This document shows positions 1-12,478 of a stretch of DNA of 64,000 nucleotides, in pieces. The position numbers and the translations under genes were made by a program. The DNA comes from Megalonaias nervosa (Eukaryota; Mollusca; Bivalvia; Unionida; Unionidae), in assembly GCA_016617855.1 (NCBI GenBank), contig JAECUM010004358.1, positions 84,059 through 148,058 on the forward strand. The letters run 5' to 3'. Numbering within the stretch: position 1 is the stretch's first letter; every line of letters begins with the position of its first letter. Below the pieces are notes generated by a model, which was not told the origin of the DNA, searched no databases, and was given only the letters and a program-made list of their open reading frames with translations.

Positions 1-1000
1 TTTTTCTCTTGTGCTTTTACTAAATTGAACATTCCATTCTGTTATGTATCCTACACTTTTACAGGTGTAGGGGAGTTATACACATGTAACTTAGGATGGT
101 GTTTTGATAATTAACAGAGATTGATGTATGATTGGACAACCAGGACCAGCAAATTGGTTACTGACACAGATAAGAGATAGCACCGATTGACTCTAATTAA
201 GATGAGAACACTTGCACTAAGAGCTGAAGTAAAACAACTACGTATCAACTATATCTTCATTAATTAATTCCTATGGGTCAGTGTTGAAAAGAGTCAGTGT
301 TGGAACCTTGCTCTCTATAAAGTTAGCCATCTCCTTCTGAGCAGAATATAACTCTGAATGTCGAATTAAGAGGGTCAGTTGTCTATAGAGTTTATTTATT
401 TTTGAAAAGAAAACAAAAGTATCGCATATCACTCACCTGGCAACTGATTATGGTGCGACAAATTTATCAAACAATGTATTCATTTGTTACTTTACATGAG
501 CCAACAATCAACAACAATCAACATAGTAGTCCCTAGAAGCCTTTGTAAACAAGAATTATCAAGCAGAAAATAAATTCAGATAGAAGTGATCTTAACAATG
601 AAATGCTGGCCACATTGATAAGACAGGACATAACATAAAAGAACTTTATTTTCTATGATATCGAAGTAGGTACTATAATTTGATAAAGCCAGAGGTTAAT
701 ATTGCTTTCCTCGTTATTTTAAGTAACTGTTCTTAAAGTCTGCGTCAGTAGCTATTATATTATCTACCTCTGGAACACAGATTTTAGTGATTTTTGTTTC
801 TTGTTTTTGTTGGTTTTGTAAGCACTTTTTAACACATTATTGGCTAAATCATGCTAAACAAATGTAAGTGCAATACTTTTGCGGACACACCAAAACAGCT
901 GACCCTGTGCTGGCCTAAGTGGTTATGTGTGACTGTTAGGATGACAAGTCTGATTCCCTATCAACTGAGCTACTGCAGCTCCCCTTACTGGCTCAAAGGA
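1..1000. other. AT-rich non-coding stretch
   Basis: I see no gene, splice-bounded exon or repeat of known type here. The only open frames are short and have no recognisable domain. Confidence 0.5.
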
Positions 1001-1197
1001 CATACATACATACATACATACATACATACATACATACATTTATAAATACACACACATGCACGCTTGCATACGCATGCATGCACATGCACACACATACACA
1101 CGCATGCATGCATACACACACATGCATGCATACATACATGCATACATACATACATACATACATACATACATACATACATACATACATACATACATAC
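1001..1197. repeat. (CATA)n / (CATG) compound microsatellite
   Basis: Runs of CATA flank a mixed centre of CATG, CACA and CGCA steps. The long Met-Tyr-Val-Cys or Thr-Tyr-Ile-His reading frames across it come from the repeat and are not proteins. Confidence 0.95.
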
Positions 1198-1362
1198 GGC
1201 GAATGTGGATATGTGAGAAAGCTTGCCAGTAGCTTCTCGTGGGTCGGTGGTTCTTTCCGGGGATTTCCTGGTTTCTTCCTCCACCATTAATACTGGCCGC
1301 CATGTATAGCCTATCGAGTGCTGAAAAATGGCGTTAAGCCCCACAACAACAACAACAACGAC
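1198..1362 (+). mobile_element. SINE 3' domain fragment (MetaSINE-like)
   Basis: The segment has the layout of the conserved central/3' domain of metazoan SINEs: a GGTCGGTGGTT core, a CCTCCACCATTAATACTGGC block, a GGCGTTAAGCCCC block and an (ACA)n tail. No tRNA-like head remains on the left, where a (TACA)n array starts directly, so the copy is 5'-truncated or swallowed by the microsatellite. The family name is my recognition of the motif order and is not a database match. Confidence 0.6.
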
Positions 1363-1437
1363 ATACATACATACATACATACATACATACATACATACAT
1401 ACATACATACATACGTACATACATACATACATACATA
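1363..1437. repeat. (CATA)n microsatellite
   Basis: Nearly pure CATA tetranucleotides with one CGTA step, directly after the SINE tail. Confidence 0.95.
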
Positions 1438-1979
1438 CTGTCATAACCCATTTACAGTATTAGGGCAAATACGACACAAAGGAGACATTTAAATTTTGAA
1501 TGACTCATGAGACCCCAGTCAGCAATGTTGACAGCATAAATACATGAACAACGCAAGACAAAATATATAACAATTTAATCAATATTATTAATAATAAACT
1601 ATTCAAGCAATTTCTGGATATAATTCTTCCAAATATACTTCACCCATAAATTAATACATTAATTGGCCTGTTAACAAATGCATTTCTTTATTCCATAATA
1701 TGAGTGTTAACATCCTAATGTGAGAGAATTACCTTTCAGCTAGTAGTCCCTTGTACTCATCTATGTTCAGCCTCTCTTCTTCTGTTCTCCCTTTGCCTTC
1801 CCTCCTGCACCTGTGCTGCTCCTTGTATTATTTTCCCTTCTCCTACACCCTTCCTGTGCAACTCCTTGTACTCCTCCCTTCTGTACCACTTCTATACTAA
1901 TTCTCGTACTTCCTCCTTCCCTCTCTTGGGAGTTTAGTGACGTCTCTTACTGGTACCCTGGACGCTTCCTGTGAAGCTT

Positions 1980-2252
1980 CTATTTCATTCCCAGTTCAAT
2001 TCCTCTCCCCGTTTCCACGAGTCTCTCGCTCAGAGTTGTCTTCTCAACCAGAATTCTTTTTGATAATTCCTTGTATCCTCCGCTCTTCTCAAACGTCAAG
2101 AAATCACTGATTAATTTTGCACAGGTATTGCTGTATATTTCATTGTCCCCTTGTCTGTCTGAGACACTAGCTCCTCCTACTGGTATATTTGTAAATTCAT
2201 CTAATTCCGATTGGCTGGTAGGCCTCGTCTGATGGTCAGCGGCGCTGGGCAC
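1980..2252 (-). CDS. Small open frame, hypothetical, doubtful
   Basis: A 90-residue frame of ordinary, charged, non-repetitive composition (Lys/Glu/Arg-rich second half) that starts with ATG and ends in TAG. No domain is recognised. The minus strand further downstream (1740-1970) still reads as Lys/Glu/Arg-rich stretches but has stops, so this may be a remnant of a longer coding region or transposon gene. No flanking splice sites stand out. Confidence 0.15.
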   Translation of the reverse strand: MPSAADHQTRPTSQSELDEFTNIPVGGASVSDRQGDNEIYSNTCAKLISDFLTFEKSGGYKELSKRILVEKTTLSERLVETGRGIELGMK

Positions 2253-2491
2253 AAATCTTTCACATGTAGCTGCGAGCGCAGAAATCTGGCCTTCTTAGCA
2301 ACAAAAAGAGCTTAATCCTCTTGAAGCCACTAGCCGACTCAACCGTCAAATTACTGAATAAACACATAGCCGGTTATCTATTGTTGTCCTCACACCCCCT
2401 TAGCTGATTGTCATAAACCTTATGTAACCCTTTGCCAGAAAGAAGTTAAAATCACGACCGTAAAGATAGACATATTCTGACTATATTTCCT

Positions 2492-2592
2492 CACACACAC
2501 ATACATACATACATACATACATACATACATACATACATACATACATACATACATACATACATGCATACATACATACATGCATACATACATAC
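2492..2592. repeat. (CATA)n microsatellite
   Basis: About 25 tetranucleotide units with two CATG variants. Confidence 0.95.
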
Positions 2593-4588
2593 TGCTAAGG
2601 AATTGTGTATCTTTTTTTAATTTATAATATAATTTCTTTAAGACTATGATGTTATAATTTTTATTGTTTAAATTCAATGGTTAGCACTAAAGTAAAGGTA
2701 TATTTGTATTATGAAGAGGGATTCATTCACAAGGTCTCTAAGGTGAAATAAACAACTGAATGCAGGTCAAAATGACATACAAGTATTGAATGCTAGTCAT
2801 GTGAATACGCGTAGGAAATCAAAGTAAAAATAGACCGGACAGGTTCAGTAGAACATTTGATTAGCTAAATCAGACTGAAGGTCACAACAGAACTGTATTT
2901 TAATTACAACTTTTGGAATTATGTTGAAATAATAAGTTACATGTTCGAGATTGTTCTGAGTCAAAGAAGTTTATTTGAAACGTAAAATAACTATATAAGG
3001 AAGATACACACATTACATTTATTCTTCAGTTATGCGCAGCGTTTGTAAGAGTCTTGAGAGAAAATTTTGGATTCTTGATAATATGTTCATTGGATATAGC
3101 AGAGTGAACACTCATTGATTTACATAGTACTTTGGAATTATGTGATCATTATTCAAGGATTTGAATATCTAATTAATTTCTATCGGATTATGTGAAACTT
3201 TGCAGGACTTCAATGATAGTCTACATTTATGATATTACATTAAAGCAGAAACGTTTGGATCAATAATGCTGTTGAATTCAGTAGTGTTATCATGGTAACA
3301 TGCAAACGCTATACAAGCTATGTTCAGATTACCTTACAGAAGTTTCCAGATTAGTGAGAATTTGATAGAACATTATCAGGTTTGTAGGATTACATTCTAG
3401 GAATTTATACAGTGTAAGATATTTTTAATTCTTTCACTCTGTTTGATTATCATATTTTATTTAAATACATTTATATTTTGGAACTTAAATATGACCTATT
3501 ACTAAACTATATGATACTATTTTTCATTTTTAGCAGCTCATCATCGGTACCGGTAAAACTATTCGGTGCAAATTTTAAAGCCCTAAACTGGAGCTTTTCT
3601 ATTTGTCTTAGCACAGAAACGTTATGCAATCGGACAAAAAGTTAACGTTGTCATACGAAATGCATGATGTGCTTCATTTTCATTTTTGTTCCTTAAAAAG
3701 TATGACATTTACTTAACCCTTTAAGACCACGTCTTTGTCGTTAGGTCATTTTTGAACAAATTACAGTCGTTAACCTAAAGTTTAGTAAGTAGACAATGTG
3801 GATGCTAAGTGAAGTTGCAGAGTCTTCAGTTTCTATTGATAAAACCTACACTATAAAACTGGATGGGATTTTTATGTCTGCTACCCAATTACTTTTACCA
3901 GGATTTTTTTCAGGGGTTGCTTGCATTCGATTACATGAACACTATCGGATATGTTCCAGACTCACCATGGTTACTTTAAATATTTCATTGTTTTCATGGA
4001 CTAAACCAAGTTTGTTATCATCGCTTTGATACAGGACTTTGTTTTGTAATTAAAGCCTTTTGAAATTATCAGAGTCGAAGATCCAACCTTGTGAAACCTA
4101 CACTCAACCCTTAACCAATGCCAATATTTAGAAATACATTTCTGTTCATTTCTATCTAAGCACAGATATCTTGCAAAATAAAGTTTGTCAGTTTTGGGTC
4201 TCTTTACCTATACCAAAAGTTCAGAAGAATTACACCCCTTTATCAGTAATATTAACATTAGAAGCCAAATGGGACAAAATTCAAATGACATTATCAACCT
4301 ATTACGATCATTGTAAAATTTCAGGAGAATAAAGTGAATAGCATATCGTGTGACAAAATTAGACTACCAGTTAGGAAGAAAATTTCATACCTAAAATAGG
4401 TGGGTAATTCCCCTCAATACCGCTTACAAGTACCGAATGCATAGAATACGAGTCAAGCGCTAAAGTGAACACTGCATGTTCATTGTTGGCAGTGTGCGTA
4501 TCTTAACAGCATTTCTAGCATTTCACGCGGTAGTTGTTTCCTTTGCTATATGACGGTAAATATGTGCACTAAGCAACAGAGCATGTGG
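2593..4588. other. Non-coding stretch, possible old repeat copy
   Basis: No gene is supported. A TATA-like CTATATAAGG at about 2991, followed by TTCATTGGAT and a CTCATTGATT block at 3080-3140, weakly resembles the interspersed repeat at 6640-7150. This could be a third, diverged copy. The 77-residue plus frame at 3796-4029 has no domain and no splice context. Confidence 0.35.
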
Positions 4589-4600
4589 CCACGTAGAAGA

Positions 4601-4921
4601 TGTGATGTGATGTGATTATGATTTTTAACGTAGCTTTAACAATTTTTCAGTCATATCGCTACGATGTCTGCAGTGTGGCAGTTTATAGTGATGTCTAGCA
4701 CTGGGGCATCATGCCGCAGACATGTAGCATGATGTCCCACCCAGTCATTATCCTGACACCAGGCCGACCAGTCCTAACACTAACCTCTTAATGCTGAGCG
4801 CCAAGCGAGGCAGCTGTTAGTACCATTTTTGTAAGTCTTTGGTATGACTCGGCCGGGGATCGAACCCACGACCTCCCGCATCCGAGGCGGACGCTCTAAC
4901 CACTAGGCCACCGGAGCGGTC
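4601..4921 (-). mobile_element. tRNA-headed SINE, copy 1 (full length)
   Basis: On the minus strand the copy begins with a tRNA-derived head. Its A box is TGGCCTAGTGG and its B box is GGTTCGATCCC. An unrelated body of about 230 bp follows, then a tail of short (CACAT) units. A 12-bp target-site duplication, CCACGTAGAAGA, lies at 4589-4600 and 4922-4933. The copy is very similar to those at 7.8, 12.3, 44.9 and 58.1 kb. Confidence 0.92.
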
Positions 4922-4933
4922 CCACGTAGAAGA

Positions 4934-6376
4934 AACATTGTACATAAAAGAATATTATATTGTTTAAAACTTTAAAACAGTATTCTTGTCGTTTTCGTTG
5001 TGCTCTAACAGCTTCAATAGCTGACATGGGTTTTACTGACAGAAAGGATATTCTATTGTAAAATAACGATTGTCTTCTTATCTTTCGAGCTTATAAAATA
5101 TTATTAGGAATAAGATTAAAATAGTTTATGCATTAGTGATAGTCATTAAGGCAAGGCGACATACATTTGAGTTTTTTTTTGCCTGAAACAGAATCTAAGG
5201 AAACGTATGAGTGAAATATGTTGCTTTTATTTAACTATGTTAACCTCGATGTCTTGCTTAATGTAGAACAGCAAGTATAGGTGACTATTGTTTACTGACG
5301 CAATTCAACTTTTTCAAGCCTCGTATGGTCATGGACCGTTCATGATGACTCAAGGTTTAGCTAAATAGACTATATAGTTTGCTCTATTGCTGTGTGTGTG
5401 AAGTGGAGAATGATTTTTTTAATCTGATATTATACATAACAAGAGTATTTCCCATTGTACACACACTTGGGATTTAGACGGAAAGTGAGATCTTCGAACT
5501 CGAGGAATGGGTATCATTCACAAAATCTAGGTGAGAGTCATTCTGCGCATTTGTCTAGAATTACAAAAGGCGTCAGAGAAGATTAAGCTCTTTGAAGTGT
5601 GTAAATTAACTTCCAACATCCAGTTGCGAATCCAATATTAGTACTCATAAAAGATAATCGTGACTGTTGACAGAATTGGTTGGATTAGCCCAGGAATCAT
5701 GATCACCAGTCATACTGCCGCCAGGAGGATTCATAGAATTGCATTCAAGTTGAATGTTGACATATTAATTAGCTCCATGTGTTGCATTAATTTTCTAGGT
5801 CTTTGTTAATATAATTATAACCCGTATTGTTACCAACCTTTAACATATTAAAACTGCATGAAACTCCTTCCTCAATAATATGTTGCGATTGTAATCGATT
5901 ATTGTTCGGGTATGATTTATTGACACTTTTATACAAAAGGGATAGGCAACAGTGTACACTTATAGAGGCCTGTAGTTCCATCATAATATGTGTCTGCAAC
6001 AACTAAGTTCTAATTTCTTCTTTGATAAAAGCAGAGTGGTGCATTGCATTTTTTAAATGTATTAGCATCAGTGAATATTTAATTTTATTGGTATTCCTAA
6101 ATGTTTGTCAGTCTATTTAAAGTTTGGGCATCAGGATCCGTGTGCGTCATACCTGTAATAACTCTCCATGTGCAATAGTGTGGAACTAGATACAAAGTTA
6201 GCATATGCCATTTAGTGTGCTGATAACTTTCACATGTTAACCCACTGACTTCTTAGGTGTTCACAGGAATCAAGATGCGCCCTCTATCTTATTAACTTGA
6301 ACCCTCTCTATGTGTAAGCGTCATATATAAAAATATTGTCGACATGTACAACCATCATCAAACATGGAAATTTGCG

Positions 6377-6377
<1 letters not shown>
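4934..6377. other. Non-coding stretch
   Basis: No gene, exon or structured repeat recognised. Confidence 0.4.

Positions 6378-6452
<75 letters not shown>
6378..6452. repeat. (AT)n microsatellite with short (AC) end
   Basis: About 34 uninterrupted AT units followed by ACACAC. Confidence 0.95.
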
Positions 6453-6639
6453 TTTCTGTAACTCCTAGTATATGATTGTTTTCTAAAATTTTAAAAGTTT
6501 TGTAATTTTTATTCATGATTGTAACTTGTAGTGATTATGTTTACAACGTAAACATGCTTAGGATCTATAAATAGATGCTTACGTATGTATTGACAGTTAC
6601 TAACAATAGAAATATTAGGAAATATGTTTACGTGTTTCG

Positions 6640-7150
6640 GGCTTTTCCCATTGGACAGGTCGGCCAGGGGATATCTGAGAAGAATTAAGTAATTTGGATG
6701 TGTTAGGTCAAATGAATTAGCATTTTGAAATATTCGATTGAGTAGTAAGATCCGTTACGTGGGGTATATTGTGGCAAATAGTTGAAATAGACTCTAGAAA
6801 ATGTATATAATGAGAGAACTGAGCAATCAAATTCATTCTTATCTTTGGATTCGTTCTTTTTAATATTTTTATTTTATACATTGAAATGGGTCTGCAGATG
6901 TGCTTGATATTGTGTTTAGATACTTTGAGAGGAAAAACCTTTGTCTGGATTATTCATTGGAGATAAAAAGTGCTCATTGGACTATATTAATATTCTGAAA
7001 CTATTGTGAATTATTCAAAAGAGTTCTGGACAAAGCCATTCTGACAACACCGTGATTCCTGGTGGACACATTTATTTCCAGTTATGAAATTTATACGGAA
7101 CTTTTCATTCTTTTGGACTATAATAGAACTTTTATCAGAATTACTCTGGA
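6640..7150 (+). repeat. Interspersed repeat with TATA box, copy 1 (LTR-like?)
   Basis: This segment matches the reverse strand of 31680-32140 along most of its length. Shared blocks in order are GAGAAGAATTAAGT, a TATA-like element (TATATAA near 6805), TGTGTTTAGATACT with GAGAGGAAA, GGATTATTCA, CATTGGACTA and TGTGAATTATT. TATA placement and length suggest a solo LTR or a promoter-bearing repeat, but terminal repeats and target duplications were not defined. Confidence 0.5.
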
Positions 7151-7734
7151 TTCACTTCATAATACTGTAAGCTCCTCTCACAGTTCTATTTATAACATTG
7201 ATAACTAAATTGATGATTAAGTTTTCCAAAACTAGTTGGTGTTGGTTCTTTCGATTAGTTAGCTTTTGACCATAGAGTCGCAACATTAAGTTTGTTCAAC
7301 AGTGGTTGAAATTACACGTTGTTTTTAACTTACATGTCACGCAAGCATTATCTTTGGCAACATGTTCTCTTAACATTTTCATGGATCAAGGTGATAATGG
7401 TTCAGCGTTTCTCCATACAAAATTCAACAACCACTTCAATGTGCATTTAATTGTCAAAATAAAAATAAAAATCTTAACAAGAGGCCAATATACGATAATT
7501 TCATTTTCTACAATATTTTGACCATTCGAAGTCACAATATATATTTTCTTGCTTGAAAATAATTAGTTTGCCATTTTCAGCTCTTGCGCACAAACACACA
7601 ACACGCATACAAGCAAACGAACTCTCAAACAAGGCCAAAAGAAGTCAGAAGTTTAAACATGCACGGTATTGATAATAATGATTCGGAATCTTGAGAAATT
7701 CAGTTTCTCTTTTGTTAATTGTGTACCCTAAGAA
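7151..7734. other. Non-coding stretch
   Basis: Nothing recognised. The 71-residue plus frame at 7306-7521 lacks any domain or splice context. Confidence 0.35.
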
Positions 7735-7746
7735 TTATAAGAATGC

Positions 7747-7748
7747 GC

Positions 7749-7794
<46 letters not shown>

Positions 7795-8101
7795 TTTGGA
7801 TTTTTAACATAGCTTTAAAAAATTTTCAGTCATATCGCTACGATGTCTGCAGTGTGGCAGTTTATAATGATGTCTAGCACTAGGGCATCATGCCGCAGAA
7901 ATGTACATGCTGTCCCACCCAGTCACATTATCCTGACACCAGGCCGACCAGTCCTAACACCAACCTCTTAATGCTGAGCGCCAAGCGAAGCAGCTGTTAG
8001 TACCATTTTTGTAAGTCTTTGGTATGACTCGGCCGGGGATCGAACCCACGACCTCTCGCATCCGAGGCGGACGCTCTAACCACTAGGCCACCGGAGCGGT
8101 C
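7747..8101 (-). mobile_element. tRNA-headed SINE, copy 2, with (GT)n tail
   Basis: Same family as the copy at 4.6 kb, with the head at the right end. The tail has grown into a (GT)n microsatellite (about 7747-7793). The 12-bp duplication TTATAAGAATGC at 7735-7746 and 8102-8113 marks the insertion limits and shows that the microsatellite belongs to the insert. Confidence 0.92.
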
Positions 8102-8344
8102 TTATAAGAATGCAAACAGGTTAGTAAACTGTTTTTTTTTAATAGGTAATGGTCATGCAGTGGTTAAAATATGACACAAAATGGCCCGATGTAGAATTTG
8201 ATGACCTGCTCTAAGCCAGTCACAGTAAAGAAAATTTAGACCTTTAGAAAGGGATTTTACGATGCTCACATTGCCGACTGATCTGTTGAAGAGTATTGAG
8301 TAACATACAATTTGTAAAAAGCTGCAGTCATCTGGAAAAAGCGG

Positions 8345-8472
8345 GCATTCAAGATTAACGTTGCACAGTTGATGACGAAGTAGCTTGCTGTAGCTGCGAT
8401 GGAGATACATACCACCACACACACTATCAAGATAAATATTTTCAACCTTCCCTGGCTGCAAAGAACGCCGAG
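8345..8472 (-). pseudogene. Decayed copy of the signal-anchor first exon
   Basis: After a clean acceptor (TCTATTTAG) the sequence aligns with the anchor exon at 40652-40776. Both open CTC(A/G)GC, share TTGCAGCC and TTGAA, then encode CSxxRLKI followed by about 20 hydrophobic residues and S/TYFV. The ATG used in the 40.7-kb copy is missing here because AATG is replaced by GTT, and the matching splice donor cannot be found. This is probably the first exon of another unit of the same gene family, now broken. No Ig or chitin-binding exons were recognised further left in the window. Confidence 0.6.
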
Positions 8473-8503
8473 CTAAATAGAAATGATACAAGTGGCACTT
8501 CAA

Positions 8504-9291
8504 ATCAAGCCATTTTAACTAGCAACTGGGTAATACACACGTAGATGAGAACAAGTCGAATTTGCATTTTATAGTTTTCAAGCCTTGGCACCTTTAAACG
8601 ACGGTGAAGTAGATTTCGTTTACGTGATTAAGTGTAAAGACAGCTAAATTCAAAATTATAAAGCTGGAATAAGATGCATGCTGTTCAAGCAAAACTTCAA
8701 AAAATATAAATAAAAGAAAAACAGATCAAAGTGCATAAATAATTCACATTTTATGCCATTACAGTCGTTACATCTTACCATTTTGCGGCGTCTTCACTTC
8801 CCGTCATCCTAAACCCTTATGCAAACACAGGTAAAAACACCTTGAATTAAACTTCTACACGCTACAGTGGTGAGGAAAGCAATTTACTTTTGAATAGAAT
8901 TTGTTAGCTGCAGCTGGAGCACTCATTACATACGTATCACTTCCTGATTATTTGAAGTTTCGAACAGAAAAACTATAGCTTAATTGAAGAAAAATATGTA
9001 CATTAAACGTCTGTTTCATGATATGCTAATATTTGTGTAGTCCATTAAAAATAGATGAATTATAACTTTTTATCCCTTGACGATGGTGGCTGAAAGGTCT
9101 AAGGCACTCGCTATTGAAATCTTAAGATTTCTAGGCTTTGAAAATTTTAGGATTCTAGAGTTCCTCTTAGCCTTTTGTAAGTTGCACGAACAATATACAG
9201 CAGAAGACTAAACGCATTTTTCGATTCTTTTTTATATCAAACTCCCTAATTTTAGAAATGATGACGATCGTCATGATGATCAGAAGTTAGG

Positions 9292-9328
<37 letters not shown>

Positions 9329-10071
9329 TGCCAAATCATCTAAATTAAACATTGATATATAGATGTTTAGCCATCATTTGTTCAATTACTTAGAATTATC
9401 TTTTGATGTTCATTCCATGTAAATGTAATTGCTAAGTAAACTGCTTTCCTCAAAAGATAAAGCAAAGAGAATAGAAACCAGGAGTCACTAATACCTTGTA
9501 AAAAGGCCGATCTCAGGAAGGGGCTATGACCAGGCCTACATCATTACGTTGCAAATAAGCCCATCCTGGGAAGGAGCTCATGTCAGATTACATTACATGA
9601 CTTTGGTGTTATTTTGATCAATATTTTTTGTTTAACATTTGTCCATATGTATAGATTGTAATGATCTTGTGTAAACAACATATTACATAGCTAAGTTTTG
9701 TTTATGATCGTAGAATATATTTAAGATAATGCTGCTATAAAAAGGTTGGATGTGGATGTGGATGTGCTGAAATGCCTACAATATTACTGAATCACAGTGA
9801 TGTAATCCAGAATGTCTTTAAATAAATTTACAATAATCCTAAACTAATGTTAAAAGTCCAAACATTAATATGAGCACTTTGTAAAACCAATAAATAATTT
9901 GAATAAATAACTTCTCTCACATTAAATTCAGTCGCATCATTATTTGGTGATGCGTGCTTAGTCGTGATGGAGTATAGGCTTGTGTGTGCAGGCAAGGCGA
10001 TGGGTGCAGTTTACCCGCGGACCTGGGTTAGAATCTCCGTAGAGTACGAATTAAAAATTCTCTAACTTGTA

Positions 10072-10073
<2 letters not shown>
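8504..10073. other. Non-coding stretch with (GAT)n
   Basis: Holds a (GAT)n run at about 9294-9327 and two diverged copies of a GG-AAGG(A/G)GCT...CATTAC motif at 9500-9600. No gene recognised. Confidence 0.4.

Positions 10074-10157
<84 letters not shown>
10074..10157. repeat. (AT)n microsatellite
   Basis: More than 40 uninterrupted AT units. Confidence 0.97.
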
Positions 10158-10160
<3 letters not shown>

Positions 10161-10262
10161 AACGATCCTCTTTACCTACCTTGAATCCGGTGGACATTTT
10201 TTGTTTTAAAGACACAGTTTACAAACTGTGAAATCAATATACAACTGAAGTGCATTTTTGTA

Positions 10263-10266
<4 letters not shown>

Positions 10267-10313
<47 letters not shown>
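10267..10313. repeat. (GA)n microsatellite
   Basis: Pure GA run. Confidence 0.95.
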
Positions 10314-10315
<2 letters not shown>

Positions 10316-11130
10316 TGACTGAGAAGTATATTGCACAATAGGGATTACCAATGTCGTAATATTTTATGGCATCAGGGAAATTACCCACCTATTTCATGAA
10401 GGCTATTTTTTTCCCAGTGAGTTGTTTAACTGTGTAATATGATATGGTAAATAGTTTACAATGATGATAATATGCTGTTAACGTCATTGGAAGTTTTTCC
10501 CAACAAAGATTACTAAAGATACAATCAGTGAACGAAAATGTAATTATTCCGCTCTACTTGTCTAGGCAGCTATTTACAAAATAGCAAACAGTGCATTCAT
10601 CTAAGAACGAGCAGAAATCTTTTTCTGAACATTAGCGGAGGGGGTGAAGATTCAGCTGGAGATCAAACCAAGGTTAAATTTTCAACCAAGCAATTTCCAA
10701 CACTTCTAAATGAAATTTGTTTTCTTACTTTATAGTCATAACAAAGATAATTAACAAAATAATTAATAATAGCGAACGTTATGCAAATATTAAAACTGTC
10801 AGATATATAAAAACACACTGGCACAGTTTAATTTCAGTCCTAGGAAGGGCTAAGAACAAGTCTACATCATAGGTACAGAGTTTCTGGTGTATTATATTAA
10901 GATACCTTTACAAATATTCTAAAAGTTCCAGTTACTTACATCAATATAAATCAAGTGTGTTAAGAAATTAAACAGGAATCATATATGTTACTTTGATTTA
11001 CCACCTGTAACTAGTTTGAACAGAAATTACAACACCTGGCTCTTTAGAGTAGTTTAAAGTGCAGCAAGTCAGTTGGAAAAGTTTATTGGATCGCTGTACA
11101 GCTCACTTGGTAATGGTAAACACACACAAA
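10314..11130. other. Non-coding stretch
   Basis: No gene or transposon recognised. Only AT-rich unique sequence is seen. Confidence 0.35.

Positions 11131-11132
<2 letters not shown>

Positions 11133-11225
<93 letters not shown>
11133..11225. repeat. (AT)n-(GA)n compound microsatellite
   Basis: An AT run to about 11171 changes directly into a GA run. Confidence 0.95.
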
Positions 11226-11227
<2 letters not shown>

Positions 11228-11455
11228 GCCACTCAACCCTCAACAGAACGAGAGAGAGATAGACAAAGAGTTACTTAAGTGCATTTTGACAGAATGGAAG
11301 GGGGGTGGGTGGGGAAGGAAACCTCACAGAACTCTCTCCCGATTGGATAGCGGTTTGGAAGGTAGTGTTAATAAGTAATGAGTCAAAATAAATTTCAAGA
11401 AAATTTGAAATCTGTATCCAAAACACTGACGTGCTTGTGTAGATTCTGATACAAC

Positions 11456-11457
<2 letters not shown>

Positions 11458-11499
<42 letters not shown>
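11458..11499. repeat. (GA)n microsatellite
   Basis: Pure GA run. Confidence 0.95.
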
Positions 11500-11500
<1 letters not shown>

Positions 11501-12245
11501 TGGGACAAGACAAAGAGACTATGACTGGTGTGTTCAGTGACCAAATTATGTCTTGCTCCTCTGCCCTGATATTTGAATCTTTAAATTTTTATTTTCCAAA
11601 CTGCATGAATTGTATGAGCCATCGTGAACTTTTGAAATAATTCGCGACTTTTAATCGACATATCAGTTATCGTATGTTCTTGTAGTCTCCTACCTGTTAA
11701 AATCATGACTTTTTGGTGTGAATTATTATATAAAAAGCACATATAAGATTGCAGATTTGCATTTTATAGCTTTTAGATCAAACAACATTTAAGTGTCAAT
11801 ACAGATACGTTTTGTGTTTGTCATTCAATTTTAGGTTACATTCGTATAAATTATTAAGCAGGCACACATTGTCTGCACCGATCAATGATTTTGAGGGTAC
11901 TCTCGATCCAGATTACTAGAGGCTTCCACAACTGCATACTACTTAATGATCTTCACCAAGGCACACAGTAACACTGAGCAAATGTGCGTATCGTAAACAC
12001 GTGTATTTAATGATTAAAAAAACAATTTTATTTACTGTTTTGGGTGAAGAGCTGCTAAATCTAGCCATTGTGATTGTGTTCGCCTCTAATAATTTAATAA
12101 ACTATATACTAAATTTCATAAACATTCTGATATATTAGAAGGATTTGCAATTGAAAAAGAATCAATATTGAGCATGAAAATGTTAATGGTTTTAAGGTTA
12201 TATTATTGTTATGCAACAGATCTTTAATGTTGGTGCAATAAAAAT
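11500..12245. other. Non-coding stretch
   Basis: No feature recognised. Confidence 0.35.
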
Positions 12246-12478
12246 GATACTAACAGCTGCCTCGCTAGGCGCTCAGCATTAAGAGGTTGGTGTTAGGACT
12301 GGTCGGTCTGGTGTTAGGATAATGTGACTGGGTGGGACATCATGCTACATGTCTACGGCATGATGCCCCAGTGCTAGACATCACTATAAACTGCCACACT
12401 GCAGACATCGTAGCGATATGACTGAAAAAGTGTTAAAGCTACGTTAAAAATCCAAATCACACACATACACACACACAC
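12246..12478 (+). mobile_element. SINE, copy 3, 5'-truncated
   Basis: Starts inside the family body (ACTAACAGCTGCCTC) and runs to an (AC)n tail. The tRNA-derived head is missing, as expected when reverse transcription stops early. The body is clearly the same as in the 4.6, 7.8, 44.9 and 58.1 kb copies. Confidence 0.88.

Noticed and set aside
985..1428. Long open frames of Met-Tyr-Val-Cys or His-Thr-Tyr-Ile repeats
   Set aside because: They arise from the CATA/TATG microsatellite, which has no stop codon in several frames. The same applies to the frames across 35.2-35.4, 43.6, 44.2, 45.3 and 46.2 kb.
3796..4029. 77-residue plus frame
   Set aside because: Hydrophobic and Ser-rich composition with no signal, domain or neighbouring exon. 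Length is within chance expectation for this much sequence.
4850..4921. tRNA-like gene (A and B box) on the minus strand; the same at 8.04-8.10 and 58.01-58.09 kb
   Set aside because: These are heads of the SINE family. They lie within target duplications, are joined to the SINE body and cannot fold into a full cloverleaf with an acceptor stem.
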